A DNA stretch of 6,901 nt from contig DAZU01000077.1 of the NCBI GenBank assembly GCA_002507425.1, forward strand, positions 912-7,812. Reading direction: 5' to 3'. The notes below the pieces were generated by a model. That model was not told the origin of the DNA. It saw nothing but the letters and a program-made list of their open reading frames with translations, and searched no databases. The position numbers were made by a program, and so were the translations under genes. This stretch comes from Euryarchaeota archaeon UBA53. Its GTDB lineage: Archaea; Thermoplasmatota; Poseidoniia; Poseidoniales; Poseidoniaceae. Positions 1 to 5,936 of the stretch are shown here, piece after piece (positions within the stretch are counted from its first letter, which is position 1; the number at the start of each line of letters is the position of its first letter).

Positions 1-186
1 TATCCACACAGAGAAGGCGCACGCCTAACCTTAGAAACTCTTCTTGGAATCATGGATGGTGACAGCGATCCGAAAATAAAGGAATACAATATCGTTGTCA
101 AAGAAAGGAACTTTATTGGCAATATGAGAACAGTTTACAGGGAATCTGAGGATCAACTACCTGGAATAGACACAACAATGGATTGA
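1..186 (+). CDS. C-terminal fragment of an unidentified protein (5' end outside window)
   Basis: An open frame enters from the left edge and stops at TGA 184-186, giving 61 visible residues that begin YPHREGARLTLETL and end LPGIDTTMD. The fragment is charged and hydrophilic, with no membrane segment and no motif I recognise, so no function is assigned. It is probably real coding sequence: the frame is open from the edge, and the downstream dacZ Shine-Dalgarno overlaps its stop codon. Its TGA ends 9 bases before the dacZ start, a spacing typical of co-transcribed genes, so dacZ is probably expressed from this gene's upstream promoter. The full protein is needed to name it. Confidence 0.7.
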   Translation, partial: YPHREGARLTLETLLGIMDGDSDPKIKEYNIVVKERNFIGNMRTVYRESEDQLPGIDTTMD

Positions 187-192
187 GGTGAT
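185..192 (+). promoter_or_regulatory. Shine-Dalgarno of dacZ, overlapping the upstream stop codon
   Basis: GAGGTGAT matches eight bases of the consensus complementary to the archaeal 16S 3' end (GGAGGTGATC type). It lies three bases before TTG 196. It shares bases with the TGA of the preceding gene, which points to translational coupling. It also decides the dacZ start: TTG 196 is the first possible start codon after the in-frame stop at 184, and it is the one correctly spaced from this site. Confidence 0.8.
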
Positions 193-195
193 AGG

Positions 196-1044
196 TTGGT
201 AGACCTGTCCAAATTAGTATCAACTGCTATTGATAGTGACCGATTAGGTTTCAGTGCATCAGTGATAATTTCAAATAATTCAAGGACAGTTAACAAAATT
301 CTCGAGGTTTTACCTGATAGTGTGAGAACGGTAACACTAACTTCATCCTCTAACGTTTTTGACAAATTAAGCAAATCCGATATTGGCGTGAAACTACTCG
401 AGGATTCTCTATCATCTCAAGGATTATCTGTTTTGGTAAATCTACATGATCTTATCTTGCAAGGGCTTGGAGAGGGCAATTTTAGTTCAACTGACAGAAT
501 ACTTGCAATATTGGGAGAGCCTTTGATTGGTTTAGTAATTATTGAGGCCAAATCATTAACTTCAAATAAACTTGCAATATTATCAAACGAGCATGATATC
601 GATATCGAAGTTTTGGCTAGAGTTATGGAATTAGCTCGTAATATAGGCGGGAGAGGGAGAGAAGGACATCCAGTCGGAGCGTTATTCGCAATTGGATCGG
701 TTCCCAAATTGCGTCGATATACGACTGCTTTAGTTCTAAACCCATTCAAAGGTCATTCTGAGGGAAGAAGAAATGTGACCGAGCCAAATAATCACGAAAC
801 ACTGGCAGAATTTGCTTGGTTGGATGGTGCTATACTATTCAACAGTAAAGGGGTTGCAAGCGACGCTGGTAGATATGTACAGGTGCCCGCAGGAATAAAC
901 CCAAAACCTGGAGAAGGCGGGCGCCACCTTGCTGCAAGATCAATTAGTCAATTAGCTGAAGCGATTTCTGTTTGCGTTTCCTCAAGTGGAAACATTACTA
1001 TTTACTCCAAGGGTAAAGAGAAATATCGAGTCAGGCTCTCCTAA
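196..1044 (+). CDS. dacZ: Diadenylate cyclase, archaeal DacZ type (c-di-AMP synthase)
   Basis: This cytosolic enzyme is predicted to condense two ATP into cyclic di-AMP, a messenger tied in archaea and bacteria to osmotic and potassium homeostasis. The C-terminal DAC (DisA_N) domain spans roughly residues 135-275. It shows GREGHPVGALFAIGS (154-168), LNPFKGH (181-187), the metal/ATP motif LDGA (209-212) and GGRHLAA (241-247). These correspond to the DGA and RH(R)AA signatures of active cyclases, and the catalytic Asp210 and Arg243-His244 are present. Residues 1-130 form an alpha/beta N-terminal region of the kind seen in DacZ proteins. There is no transmembrane segment (unlike CdaA) and no helix-hairpin-helix domain (unlike DisA). 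The length of 282 is close to known DacZ, about 270. Translation starts at TTG. The 3' end overlaps the convergent gene by 14 bp. Family assignment is confident; the cellular role here is inferred. Confidence 0.93.
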   Translation: MVDLSKLVSTAIDSDRLGFSASVIISNNSRTVNKILEVLPDSVRTVTLTSSSNVFDKLSKSDIGVKLLEDSLSSQGLSVLVNLHDLILQGLGEGNFSSTDRILAILGEPLIGLVIIEAKSLTSNKLAILSNEHDIDIEVLARVMELARNIGGRGREGHPVGALFAIGSVPKLRRYTTALVLNPFKGHSEGRRNVTEPNNHETLAEFAWLDGAILFNSKGVASDAGRYVQVPAGINPKPGEGGRHLAARSISQLAEAISVCVSSSGNITIYSKGKEKYRVRLS

Positions 1045-1747
1045 TAGCCTCATCCATAGTAATCTCACCACATGCAACCTTTCTTGCCAACTCAGTTGAA
1101 ATTGTTAAGTCTCCAGAACTATGAATTCTTGATTGCCTCTGTATTTCTTTCAAGTCGCCTATTGTGGGTTTTAACTCTCTTACATTGTTGACCCTGATGC
1201 CACCCATTAGCGCAATTCTTGTTGCGGCATGAATATGGGCTTTTGACCTTGAACCTATACTTGTTTTATATTCATCAACCTGATATGTTTCAATACCATT
1301 GATAATTAATAGATTGATTATCTGATCCCGTATCATTGGGGCACCATCACCAACATTTACACTCATCCTAGCGTGTTCAACAGCAGTTGCAATTCCGATT
1401 ATATGTTCAGCAAGACGGTCGAGACTCTGCAATTGAGCGCTTCCAATTACAATACCGTCTGCTAGCCAAGCCAGTCCTGGTCTTGGTCCTGGGTCTACAC
1501 CGAATTTCAACCTGTAAGCAGAATCTAATCCTTTTCCAGCGTGAATAGCCCTTTCAACTGCGATTTCTACTTCATCTTCAATTGCTGGAATATCTCCTCC
1601 TTTTGCTTCCTCAGGAGAAGTTATCAATACCCCATCCCATAAGTCTCCGGCAGATAACATTACAAAATCGCACTTCCTTCTTTTTAATTCTTTTAAAATT
1701 TGGAAGGACAGTCTAAAATTTTGAGTCCTAACACCAATCCTTCGCAT
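1031..1747 (-). CDS. RuvC/YqgF-like RNase H-fold protein of unknown substrate
   Basis: This is a 238-residue soluble protein, ATG at 1747-1745. Residues 1-60 form a small N-terminal unit (RTQNFRLSFQILKELKRR, then a beta-rich stretch). Residues 80-185 resemble an RNase H-fold core: FGVDPGPRPGLAWLADG (82-98) matches the first strand of RuvC/YqgF proteins with its catalytic-type Asp85, and VGDGAP (132-137) and VDEYKTS (157-163) sit where the second acidic strand and the following loop are expected. The last helix reads HIHAATRIALM (171-181); the Asp usually found there in RuvC is not obvious, so catalysis may differ or be absent. Similar GVDPGxRPG proteins occur in other archaea to my recollection, but I cannot name a characterised member. 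It could process RNA or branched DNA. It converges on dacZ and diverges from the Hjc-like gene across an 82-bp gap. No Shine-Dalgarno precedes the ATG, so the transcript may be leaderless or nearly so. Confidence 0.75.
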   Translation of the reverse strand: MRRIGVRTQNFRLSFQILKELKRRKCDFVMLSAGDLWDGVLITSPEEAKGGDIPAIEDEVEIAVERAIHAGKGLDSAYRLKFGVDPGPRPGLAWLADGIVIGSAQLQSLDRLAEHIIGIATAVEHARMSVNVGDGAPMIRDQIINLLIINGIETYQVDEYKTSIGSRSKAHIHAATRIALMGGIRVNNVRELKPTIGDLKEIQRQSRIHSSGDLTISTELARKVACGEITMDEAIRRA

Positions 1748-1829
1748 TGCACGGCGATGGGTGAATTACGCTTCAATGTGACGCGTAAATAGCGATATCA
1801 TCAAAAGCGTTTGACACAGATAAACAAAT
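1748..1829. promoter_or_regulatory. Divergent promoter region between RuvC-like gene and hjc-like gene
   Basis: This 82-bp gap must hold both promoters. Its AT-rich element GTAAATAG (1785-1792) lies about 41 bases from each start codon. Read on either strand it is a weak TATA-like sequence, so a single shared core is possible. Neither gene has a visible Shine-Dalgarno, which fits short or absent leaders. The element is far from a canonical TTTAWATA box, so only the location is firm. Confidence 0.35.
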
Positions 1830-2453
1830 GTGGCAAGCCATTACGAAAGAGAACTAAGGACAGTTTTGGCAGGGATTCCAAAAGGCGTTGATGCTGTTAC
1901 TCGGTCTTGCGATGCGGTTGCAAAGGCAAGAGCAATGAAAGTCATGGATAGGCCTTTTTTAGTTGTAAGAGCCGCAGGATCAGGGATGGAGGGTAGTGGA
2001 GATTTACTCGCTCTTCGGGGTGATTTATGCTTTCCAATCGAAGTTAAATCTTCTAAGAAATCAAAGTTATATTTGTCTGGTCGAACATGGGATCAATATC
2101 TTGCAATGGTCTATGAAGGTAAAAGATGCGAACTCATGCCACTCTATGCATACCGTCTAAAAGGGGTAAGAGGAGATTCTTGGAGAATCTTTAGAGTAGA
2201 TGTAGGAAGATTGAGTGGAAGGTTAGGTATGCTTACTCGTAGGATACCAGAACTGCCAAAGAGTCGAAATGGGAAACCGTTTTTAGACTGGGAACAGGGA
2301 ATGCCATTGCATAAATTTCTTGCATTAGTTTGTCGAAAAGATTCTGAAAGCCCGCTAAAAAATCTCGAAAGCAGGATTAAAAAAGTCGAAAAAAACTTAG
2401 CTGATAATCATGTTAGAGATAATCTTGATGTCATAGATATGGAGCTCCGATAA
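1830..2453 (+). CDS. hjc: Holliday-junction resolvase Hjc-like PD-(D/E)XK nuclease
   Basis: Predicted endonuclease resolving four-way DNA junctions in recombination and replication-fork repair. It has the Hjc layout: YERELRTVL with Glu6 near the N-terminus, then VVRAAGSGMEGSGDLLAL (45-62) with Arg47 and Asp58, then FPIEVKSSKKSKLYL (68-82) with Glu71 and Lys73. These match the conserved E, R, D and E-x-K residues of archaeal Hjc. Known Hjc proteins are about 120-140 residues; this one has 207. About 25-30 extra residues (KGVDAVTRSC...MKVMD) lie between Glu6 and the core, and a C-terminal extension after about residue 125 ends in a charged coiled-coil-like helix (173-200). The start is GTG 1830, the only start-type codon between the upstream in-frame stop (1821) and the conserved Glu6; the ATG at 1828 is out of frame and closes after nine codons. 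The 3' end overlaps the convergent M50 gene by 23 bp. The nuclease fold is confident; junction specificity is inferred. Confidence 0.85.
   Translation: MASHYERELRTVLAGIPKGVDAVTRSCDAVAKARAMKVMDRPFLVVRAAGSGMEGSGDLLALRGDLCFPIEVKSSKKSKLYLSGRTWDQYLAMVYEGKRCELMPLYAYRLKGVRGDSWRIFRVDVGRLSGRLGMLTRRIPELPKSRNGKPFLDWEQGMPLHKFLALVCRKDSESPLKNLESRIKKVEKNLADNHVRDNLDVIDMELR
2357..2395 (-). terminator. Cluster of oligo-T tracts, possible terminator of the M50 gene
   Basis: Read on the minus strand, three T runs (7, 6 and 6 bases, at 2395-2389, 2384-2379 and 2362-2357) lie 36-75 bases past the M50 stop codon. Archaeal RNA polymerase commonly terminates at such U-rich tracts without a hairpin. The same bases encode lysines and asparagines of the hjc-like C-terminal helix, so the runs could simply reflect codon content. 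Confidence 0.4.
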
Positions 2454-3894
2454 GGAATACCATAAACATTAGAAGTAGTAATGAGGATAAGCTAGATGCC
2501 TTCCTAGTAACATGCTCAACCCACAGTGGATGTAGATTGTACAATCCAGTTTTTTTACCTAGATTTCTAATACCACTCATTGTTCCGTGTACAATGTCTT
2601 TGAATAGATGGCCACCATCAAATGGAATCATTGGAAATAGGTTTGTGAAACCTAATAGGATATTTACCCATATCAGCCAAAATAACAAATTAACCAATAT
2701 TAGAAGGCCATCTAGACCTATTGAAGATGCAAGCCAACCATCGCCAGAATCAAGCATATCTTCCTGTGCAGGATGTATTGCGATTCCTTTGTATTCGAAA
2801 GGCGTGATTAATATCTGTAGAGTATTGATTGGTATTGTTACAACATATCCTAGTGGACCGCTCTCAAAATCAGGATGGGCCCAGCCAGCTAATCTATCCA
2901 CTCCTGCCGTTCCACCAGCGAGGTTTTCAACTCCTAGAAATGCGTCACCCTTCTCAATATTCATGCTCTCGATTAAGTCCTCACTATAGCCCAAGTCTAA
3001 GTAGTGCTCATATTTGTCCGATAGATTTACTTGAAGGGTTTCATTAACACCGCTTGAGTATCTTATTACCTCCATATATACTGTTTGATTTGCTTGTAAT
3101 TCATCCATTATATCGGAAAAATCGTTTGTATCTTCGATGGCTGAGCCGTTTATTGTTGTGATTACATCCCATGCTTCTAGGCCGGCCTCATCTGCACCTG
3201 AATCAGCGATTATTTGGCTTGAATGAACTCCGGGGTTTGCTGGATTAAACTGCCCTGCAACCTGTCCTAAAACCAACATCAAAATCAATGCAGCAAAAAT
3301 ATTGGTAGCCGGTCCAGCAGCAAACATCCTTTGCCTTTCTCTTCTCGGTGAATTTGCAATTTCGGTATATTCAGGTTCTGCGAAGGCTCCCAATGGTATT
3401 GGACCCGCCATCAACAAGCCAAAGTTCCTTACTCGCATACCGTGTGCTCTCGCTTGTATTCCGTGTCCATATTCATGAATAACTAAACAAAAGACAAACG
3501 CTATGATTCCCCACCCTAGAGGAATAATGGGGCTTAAACCTGGAATTGCAACCAATTCAGAGACAGGTCTCGCCTCTGCTTGATTGCCCATCAAAATTGC
3601 AGAAACAATCGCTAGAATTATCCCCAGAGCGACAATTAACATCGCACCCCAGCAAACCCAGAGCGATATCTCTCCATAAATCCTCCAAAATTTTCTTGGT
3701 TTAGAGACTTTTTCAAGTGCCAATTGTCCCTTTTTCGTTCTGACCATTAGAACCATTCCAAAGAAAATCCTCGATGCGTTCCATTCATCCAATTTTCCGC
3801 TTTTTTCCCAATATTTCAAAACGAAAAACCATGTAATTAGGAATAGCAGTACCTCGGTCCAGCCAATTTCTACCGAGAGGAAACCACTTCCCAT
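2431..3894 (-). CDS. Site-2-type intramembrane zinc metalloprotease (M50) with PDZ domain
   Basis: Integral membrane protease predicted to cut substrates within the bilayer, as S2P and RseP do. From ATG 3894 it has 487 residues. Membrane segments lie near 13-27 and 80-102, and the catalytic helix carries HEYGH (140-144; zinc His140 and His144, Glu141). A further segment includes GPATN (194-198). A PDZ-like domain spans about 222-292 (GVHSSQIIADSGADEAGL, then VITTINGSAIED). The third zinc ligand, Asp426, sits in NLFPMIPFDGG (418-428), and a last hydrophobic helix (467-485) ends the protein. All S2P hallmarks are intact. The frame also allows TTG 3912, but that codon directly follows a stop; ATG 3894 is preferred. 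Its gene converges on the hjc-like gene (23 bp overlap). It is transcribed in the same direction as the signal peptidase unit but is separated from it by the 181-residue gene, so it is probably transcribed alone. Substrates are unknown; membrane-protein or signal-peptide remnants are plausible. Confidence 0.92.
   Translation of the reverse strand: MGSGFLSVEIGWTEVLLFLITWFFVLKYWEKSGKLDEWNASRIFFGMVLMVRTKKGQLALEKVSKPRKFWRIYGEISLWVCWGAMLIVALGIILAIVSAILMGNQAEARPVSELVAIPGLSPIIPLGWGIIAFVFCLVIHEYGHGIQARAHGMRVRNFGLLMAGPIPLGAFAEPEYTEIANSPRRERQRMFAAGPATNIFAALILMLVLGQVAGQFNPANPGVHSSQIIADSGADEAGLEAWDVITTINGSAIEDTNDFSDIMDELQANQTVYMEVIRYSSGVNETLQVNLSDKYEHYLDLGYSEDLIESMNIEKGDAFLGVENLAGGTAGVDRLAGWAHPDFESGPLGYVVTIPINTLQILITPFEYKGIAIHPAQEDMLDSGDGWLASSIGLDGLLILVNLLFWLIWVNILLGFTNLFPMIPFDGGHLFKDIVHGTMSGIRNLGKKTGLYNLHPLWVEHVTRKASSLSSLLLLMFMVFLIGAPYL
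2550..2556 (+). terminator. T7 tract, possible terminator of the hjc-like gene
   Basis: Seven consecutive T residues lie 97 bases past the hjc-like stop codon, inside the antisense of the M50 coding region. They are of the type used by archaeal RNA polymerase for intrinsic termination. No hairpin is seen. The tract also encodes two lysines of the protease (KKTG), so it may be incidental. Confidence 0.3.
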
Positions 3895-3967
3895 GTTACG
3901 TCGAAGCGCCAATCACATTTCAAATTCATGTCGTTTAGTTCTTGTATGACCACCCTCTGGTATTGCC
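3895..3967. promoter_or_regulatory. Divergent promoter region between M50 gene and 181-aa gene
   Basis: This 73-bp gap separates two outward-reading genes with no Shine-Dalgarno. For the minus gene, an AT-rich stretch AATTTGAAATG (3926-3916) sits roughly 22-32 bases ahead of ATG 3894, the distance expected for a leaderless archaeal TATA element. For the plus gene, TTTAGTT (3934-3940) lies 28-34 bases ahead of ATG 3968. Neither is a strong match to the consensus. Confidence 0.35.
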
Positions 3968-4513
3968 ATGGAGGATGTTAGCCCGGAAGTGCTAGAATGG
4001 ATTCTAGAGACCTTTGGAGAGGAGCCAGAGGCCCTATCAGTTTGGTCGATAGATGAAGACATGGTGCAGATATTGTACCGTTTGTCTGACAAGGTTGTAA
4101 TATCTGATTTATCATGGCAGGATGATAAAATATTGGAAGAAGCGTCTTTAGTTGTGCGACTTTCGACTTGGAAACCTAAATCAATTTTAACAAGACGTAT
4201 GCCTGATGGATTTGTTAGATTTGCTCATCGCTCAAATAAGATACTTCTTGCTCCTGAAGTAAGATCAGATCAGTGGGCAGCTGGGCTTCTGGAAGGTTGG
4301 TTGAGCGACATGCATGGCGCGCAATCAATACCGAAAAGCAGGGCCCAAAGAATCTCTGGAATAAAAAGACAAAGAGATACGGTAACCAAATTAATTGAGC
4401 AGGCTAATTTAACTAAAATACGTGGTGAGATTGATTTCATAGATCACAGATTGAACACAGCAAATAGACGACTTACAGGGGAAAGGGCGAACTATTCTTC
4501 CTCAGAGGAGTAA
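3968..4513 (+). CDS. Unrecognised soluble protein, 181 residues
   Basis: I do not recognise this protein. It starts at ATG 3968, and the nearest in-frame stop upstream is at 3947. It is acidic at the N-terminus (MEDVSPEVLEWILETFGEEPE), followed by a probable small alpha/beta domain to about residue 115 with the motif-like stretches VVISDLSWQDDK (43-54) and RRMPDGFVRFAHRSNKILLAPE (76-97). The C-terminal third (125-172) is basic and helical (SRAQRISGIKRQRDTV..., then IDHRLNTANRRL), with coiled-coil character, and the tail is NYSSSEE. There is no signal peptide or membrane segment, so it is cytosolic. The basic helix could bind nucleic acid or a partner protein, but nothing proves it. It is flanked by membrane proteases on both sides, yet is transcribed away from the M50 gene and towards the signal peptidase gene, overlapping the latter by 22 bp. 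Coding status is supported by length, position and the compact divergent gap. Confidence 0.75.
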   Translation: MEDVSPEVLEWILETFGEEPEALSVWSIDEDMVQILYRLSDKVVISDLSWQDDKILEEASLVVRLSTWKPKSILTRRMPDGFVRFAHRSNKILLAPEVRSDQWAAGLLEGWLSDMHGAQSIPKSRAQRISGIKRQRDTVTKLIEQANLTKIRGEIDFIDHRLNTANRRLTGERANYSSSEE

Positions 4514-5451
4514 ATTTTCGAATTTAGATCCTCTTTATTTGCCTCAACAATCTCTGGAGAATTCTTCAAAACTCTAGTGAACAGTGGGTCAACCAACATA
4601 GGTATAGCAATAATTCCTCCAACTACCATGATTAGAAACATAAAGGAAGAACCCGGTACTTGACTAATTCCCGGAGAACTCCCTCCACTTACGAATAGTT
4701 TTACAGTTCCAAGCCAAGGTAGTTCTGCTCCAGATATGCCTATCACCCATCTATCTTCAACCGGTCTGATAATACCGCTGTGGATTGAAGACAAGCCTTG
4801 AGCAAACTCAAAAACACTTTGATCGTCGTTACAATCGTTATTATCACCCAAGGTTATGAATCCTGGGTTTGAGGGTGTATAATTTTCGACTGTGAACCAT
4901 GTTTTACCATGCTGAGCTGCAATGCCTCCACACCTATATTTACCAGCATCATTTCCATCAAATAAAATATTTATTTTGTCCACATTCACTTGATTCGTTC
5001 CCGGAACGGTCCAAGTTAATATGCAAATATCCATCCAAAATGTACCCTCTGTGCATCTACTCTCAACAGCTTCAACGCTTGTTTCAATACGTATCTCAAA
5101 TAACGCTCTATGTATTATTGGAGTACTATCCTTTTCGCCATTTCTCTCAAAGATTATCACGTCTCCTGCCATTCCAAGAGATTCATGTCCATAGTTGATA
5201 GAGTCGGGATTAGATGCGTCTGCAAATGTGATGACGCTTCTTTTTTCGGGAGAGTGTACTAGAACAAGATCTCCAGCGTCTATCGTTCCTACTTCCCCAG
5301 TTGGGTCATGTTGCATAGAGTTTGATTCTACCACAACCAGTGGTGGCATAGAACCGGTATGGGCCCATAGGGCTACTACAAGAATGCTAATCATACCAAC
5401 CGCAAGAACAATTTCGCGAAGCAGCGTTCTAAAGCCTTCAGGACCTCCCAT
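4492..5451 (-). CDS. Signal peptidase I (archaeal/Sec11 type, S26B), enlarged
   Basis: Membrane-anchored peptidase that removes signal peptides from Sec-exported proteins at the outer face of the membrane. From ATG 5451 it has 319 residues. An N-terminal anchor helix (12-30) is followed by VVVESNSMQHD, with nucleophile Ser45. VHSPEKRSVI and GDVIIFERNG (96-105) form the usual beta strands. IIHRAL places His114 where eukaryotic/archaeal enzymes use His rather than bacterial Lys. GFITLGDNND (197-206) carries Asp203, with a second Asp at 206. A second helix lies at about 270-290 near the C-terminus. Archaeal members are often about 150-220 residues; here about 80 residues separate the His and Asp motifs and hold Cys133, Cys143 and Cys174, with Cys207 just after the active-site Asp. 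That suggests disulphide bonds outside the cell. It follows the small membrane protein by 16 bases, probably in one operon. It is divergent from and close to a secreted protein gene, a likely substrate. Confidence 0.92.
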   Translation of the reverse strand: MGGPEGFRTLLREIVLAVGMISILVVALWAHTGSMPPLVVVESNSMQHDPTGEVGTIDAGDLVLVHSPEKRSVITFADASNPDSINYGHESLGMAGDVIIFERNGEKDSTPIIHRALFEIRIETSVEAVESRCTEGTFWMDICILTWTVPGTNQVNVDKINILFDGNDAGKYRCGGIAAQHGKTWFTVENYTPSNPGFITLGDNNDCNDDQSVFEFAQGLSSIHSGIIRPVEDRWVIGISGAELPWLGTVKLFVSGGSSPGISQVPGSSFMFLIMVVGGIIAIPMLVDPLFTRVLKNSPEIVEANKEDLNSKIYSSEEE

Positions 5452-5467
5452 TGTTAGAGTCCAAGTG

Positions 5468-5839
5468 TTAGCGCTTCTTCAATCCCTTCTCTTGTAGGAA
5501 AGAGTTCCAAGCCTCTTGGTGTCCTCCACCAAGTATCCTTGCAGCTTCATCTCCATCGGGTTTTTGTTTGCGAACCTCTGACATGGATTTTGTCTCCATA
5601 ATTTTTGAGAGTATTTTTGCTCTGTTACTGAGGTTCAAAAAAGCAGGAGCAGAGAACGCCAGTCCAATGAAACCTATGACAATTAGGACAATCGATGCAC
5701 CCGTATACTCTTGAAAATCAGCGTTGTCTTGAAGGAATAGTAACTGAATGGCAGACATAGTAGTTAGTAGAGAAAATGCGAAGGTCGCTGTGCCTGATAT
5801 TCTCAGTTGATTCCCGTGTTGATTTTCCCACCATCCCAT
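5468..5839 (-). CDS. Small two-helix membrane protein, function unknown
   Basis: This is a hypothetical integral membrane protein of 123 residues if it starts at ATG 5839 (MGWWENQHGN). Two hydrophobic segments lie at about 15-36 and 46-70, joined by an acidic loop (QDNADFQEYTGAS). A charged C-terminal region (72-123) includes ILSKIMETKSMSEVRK and DGDEAARILGGG and ends GLKKR. The frame stays open upstream, allowing ATG 5908 (146 residues) or GTG 5953 (161 residues). I prefer 5839 because the longer versions run through the TATA-like TTTTTAAAA at 5898-5890 and, for GTG 5953, begin inside a GC-rich hairpin. A purine-rich CAGAGGAG (5862-5855) lies 15 bases ahead, too far for a standard ribosome site. 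The stop is 16 bases before the signal peptidase start, so the two are probably co-transcribed, and it may assist or anchor that enzyme. I do not recognise the family. Confidence 0.7.
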   Translation of the reverse strand: MGWWENQHGNQLRISGTATFAFSLLTTMSAIQLLFLQDNADFQEYTGASIVLIVIGFIGLAFSAPAFLNLSNRAKILSKIMETKSMSEVRKQKPDGDEAARILGGGHQEAWNSFLQEKGLKKR

Positions 5840-5936
5840 AGTCTCGCCTAAAAACTCCTCTGAGTGTCTCTTATTCTCTTTTTCCCCTGTTTTAAAAATG
5901 ACCAACATGGGGATTATTGAAATGGGATGAACCTGC

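Noticed and set aside
153..374. Minus-strand open frame opposite the start of dacZ
   Set aside because: Antisense to a confidently assigned gene, with no recognisable protein features.
595..606. Perfect 12-bp palindrome GATATCGATATC
   Set aside because: Lies inside dacZ where it encodes an Asp/Ile run (DIDI); no second copy or regulatory context was seen.
417..749. Minus-strand open frame of 110 codons inside dacZ
   Set aside because: Lies opposite the central part of dacZ, where the other strand shows clear family motifs; a shadow frame.
2537..3047. Two plus-strand open frames opposite the M50 gene
   Set aside because: The opposite strand has all M50 motifs and a PDZ domain; these frames give no coherent protein.
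3895..3912. TTG 3912 as start of the M50 protease
   Set aside because: It follows an in-frame stop directly and adds only MALRRN before a good ATG; no Shine-Dalgarno supports it.
4899..5497. Two plus-strand open frames opposite the signal peptidase gene
   Set aside because: Shadows of the peptidase coding region; composition (many Tyr, His, Cys) is atypical for protein.
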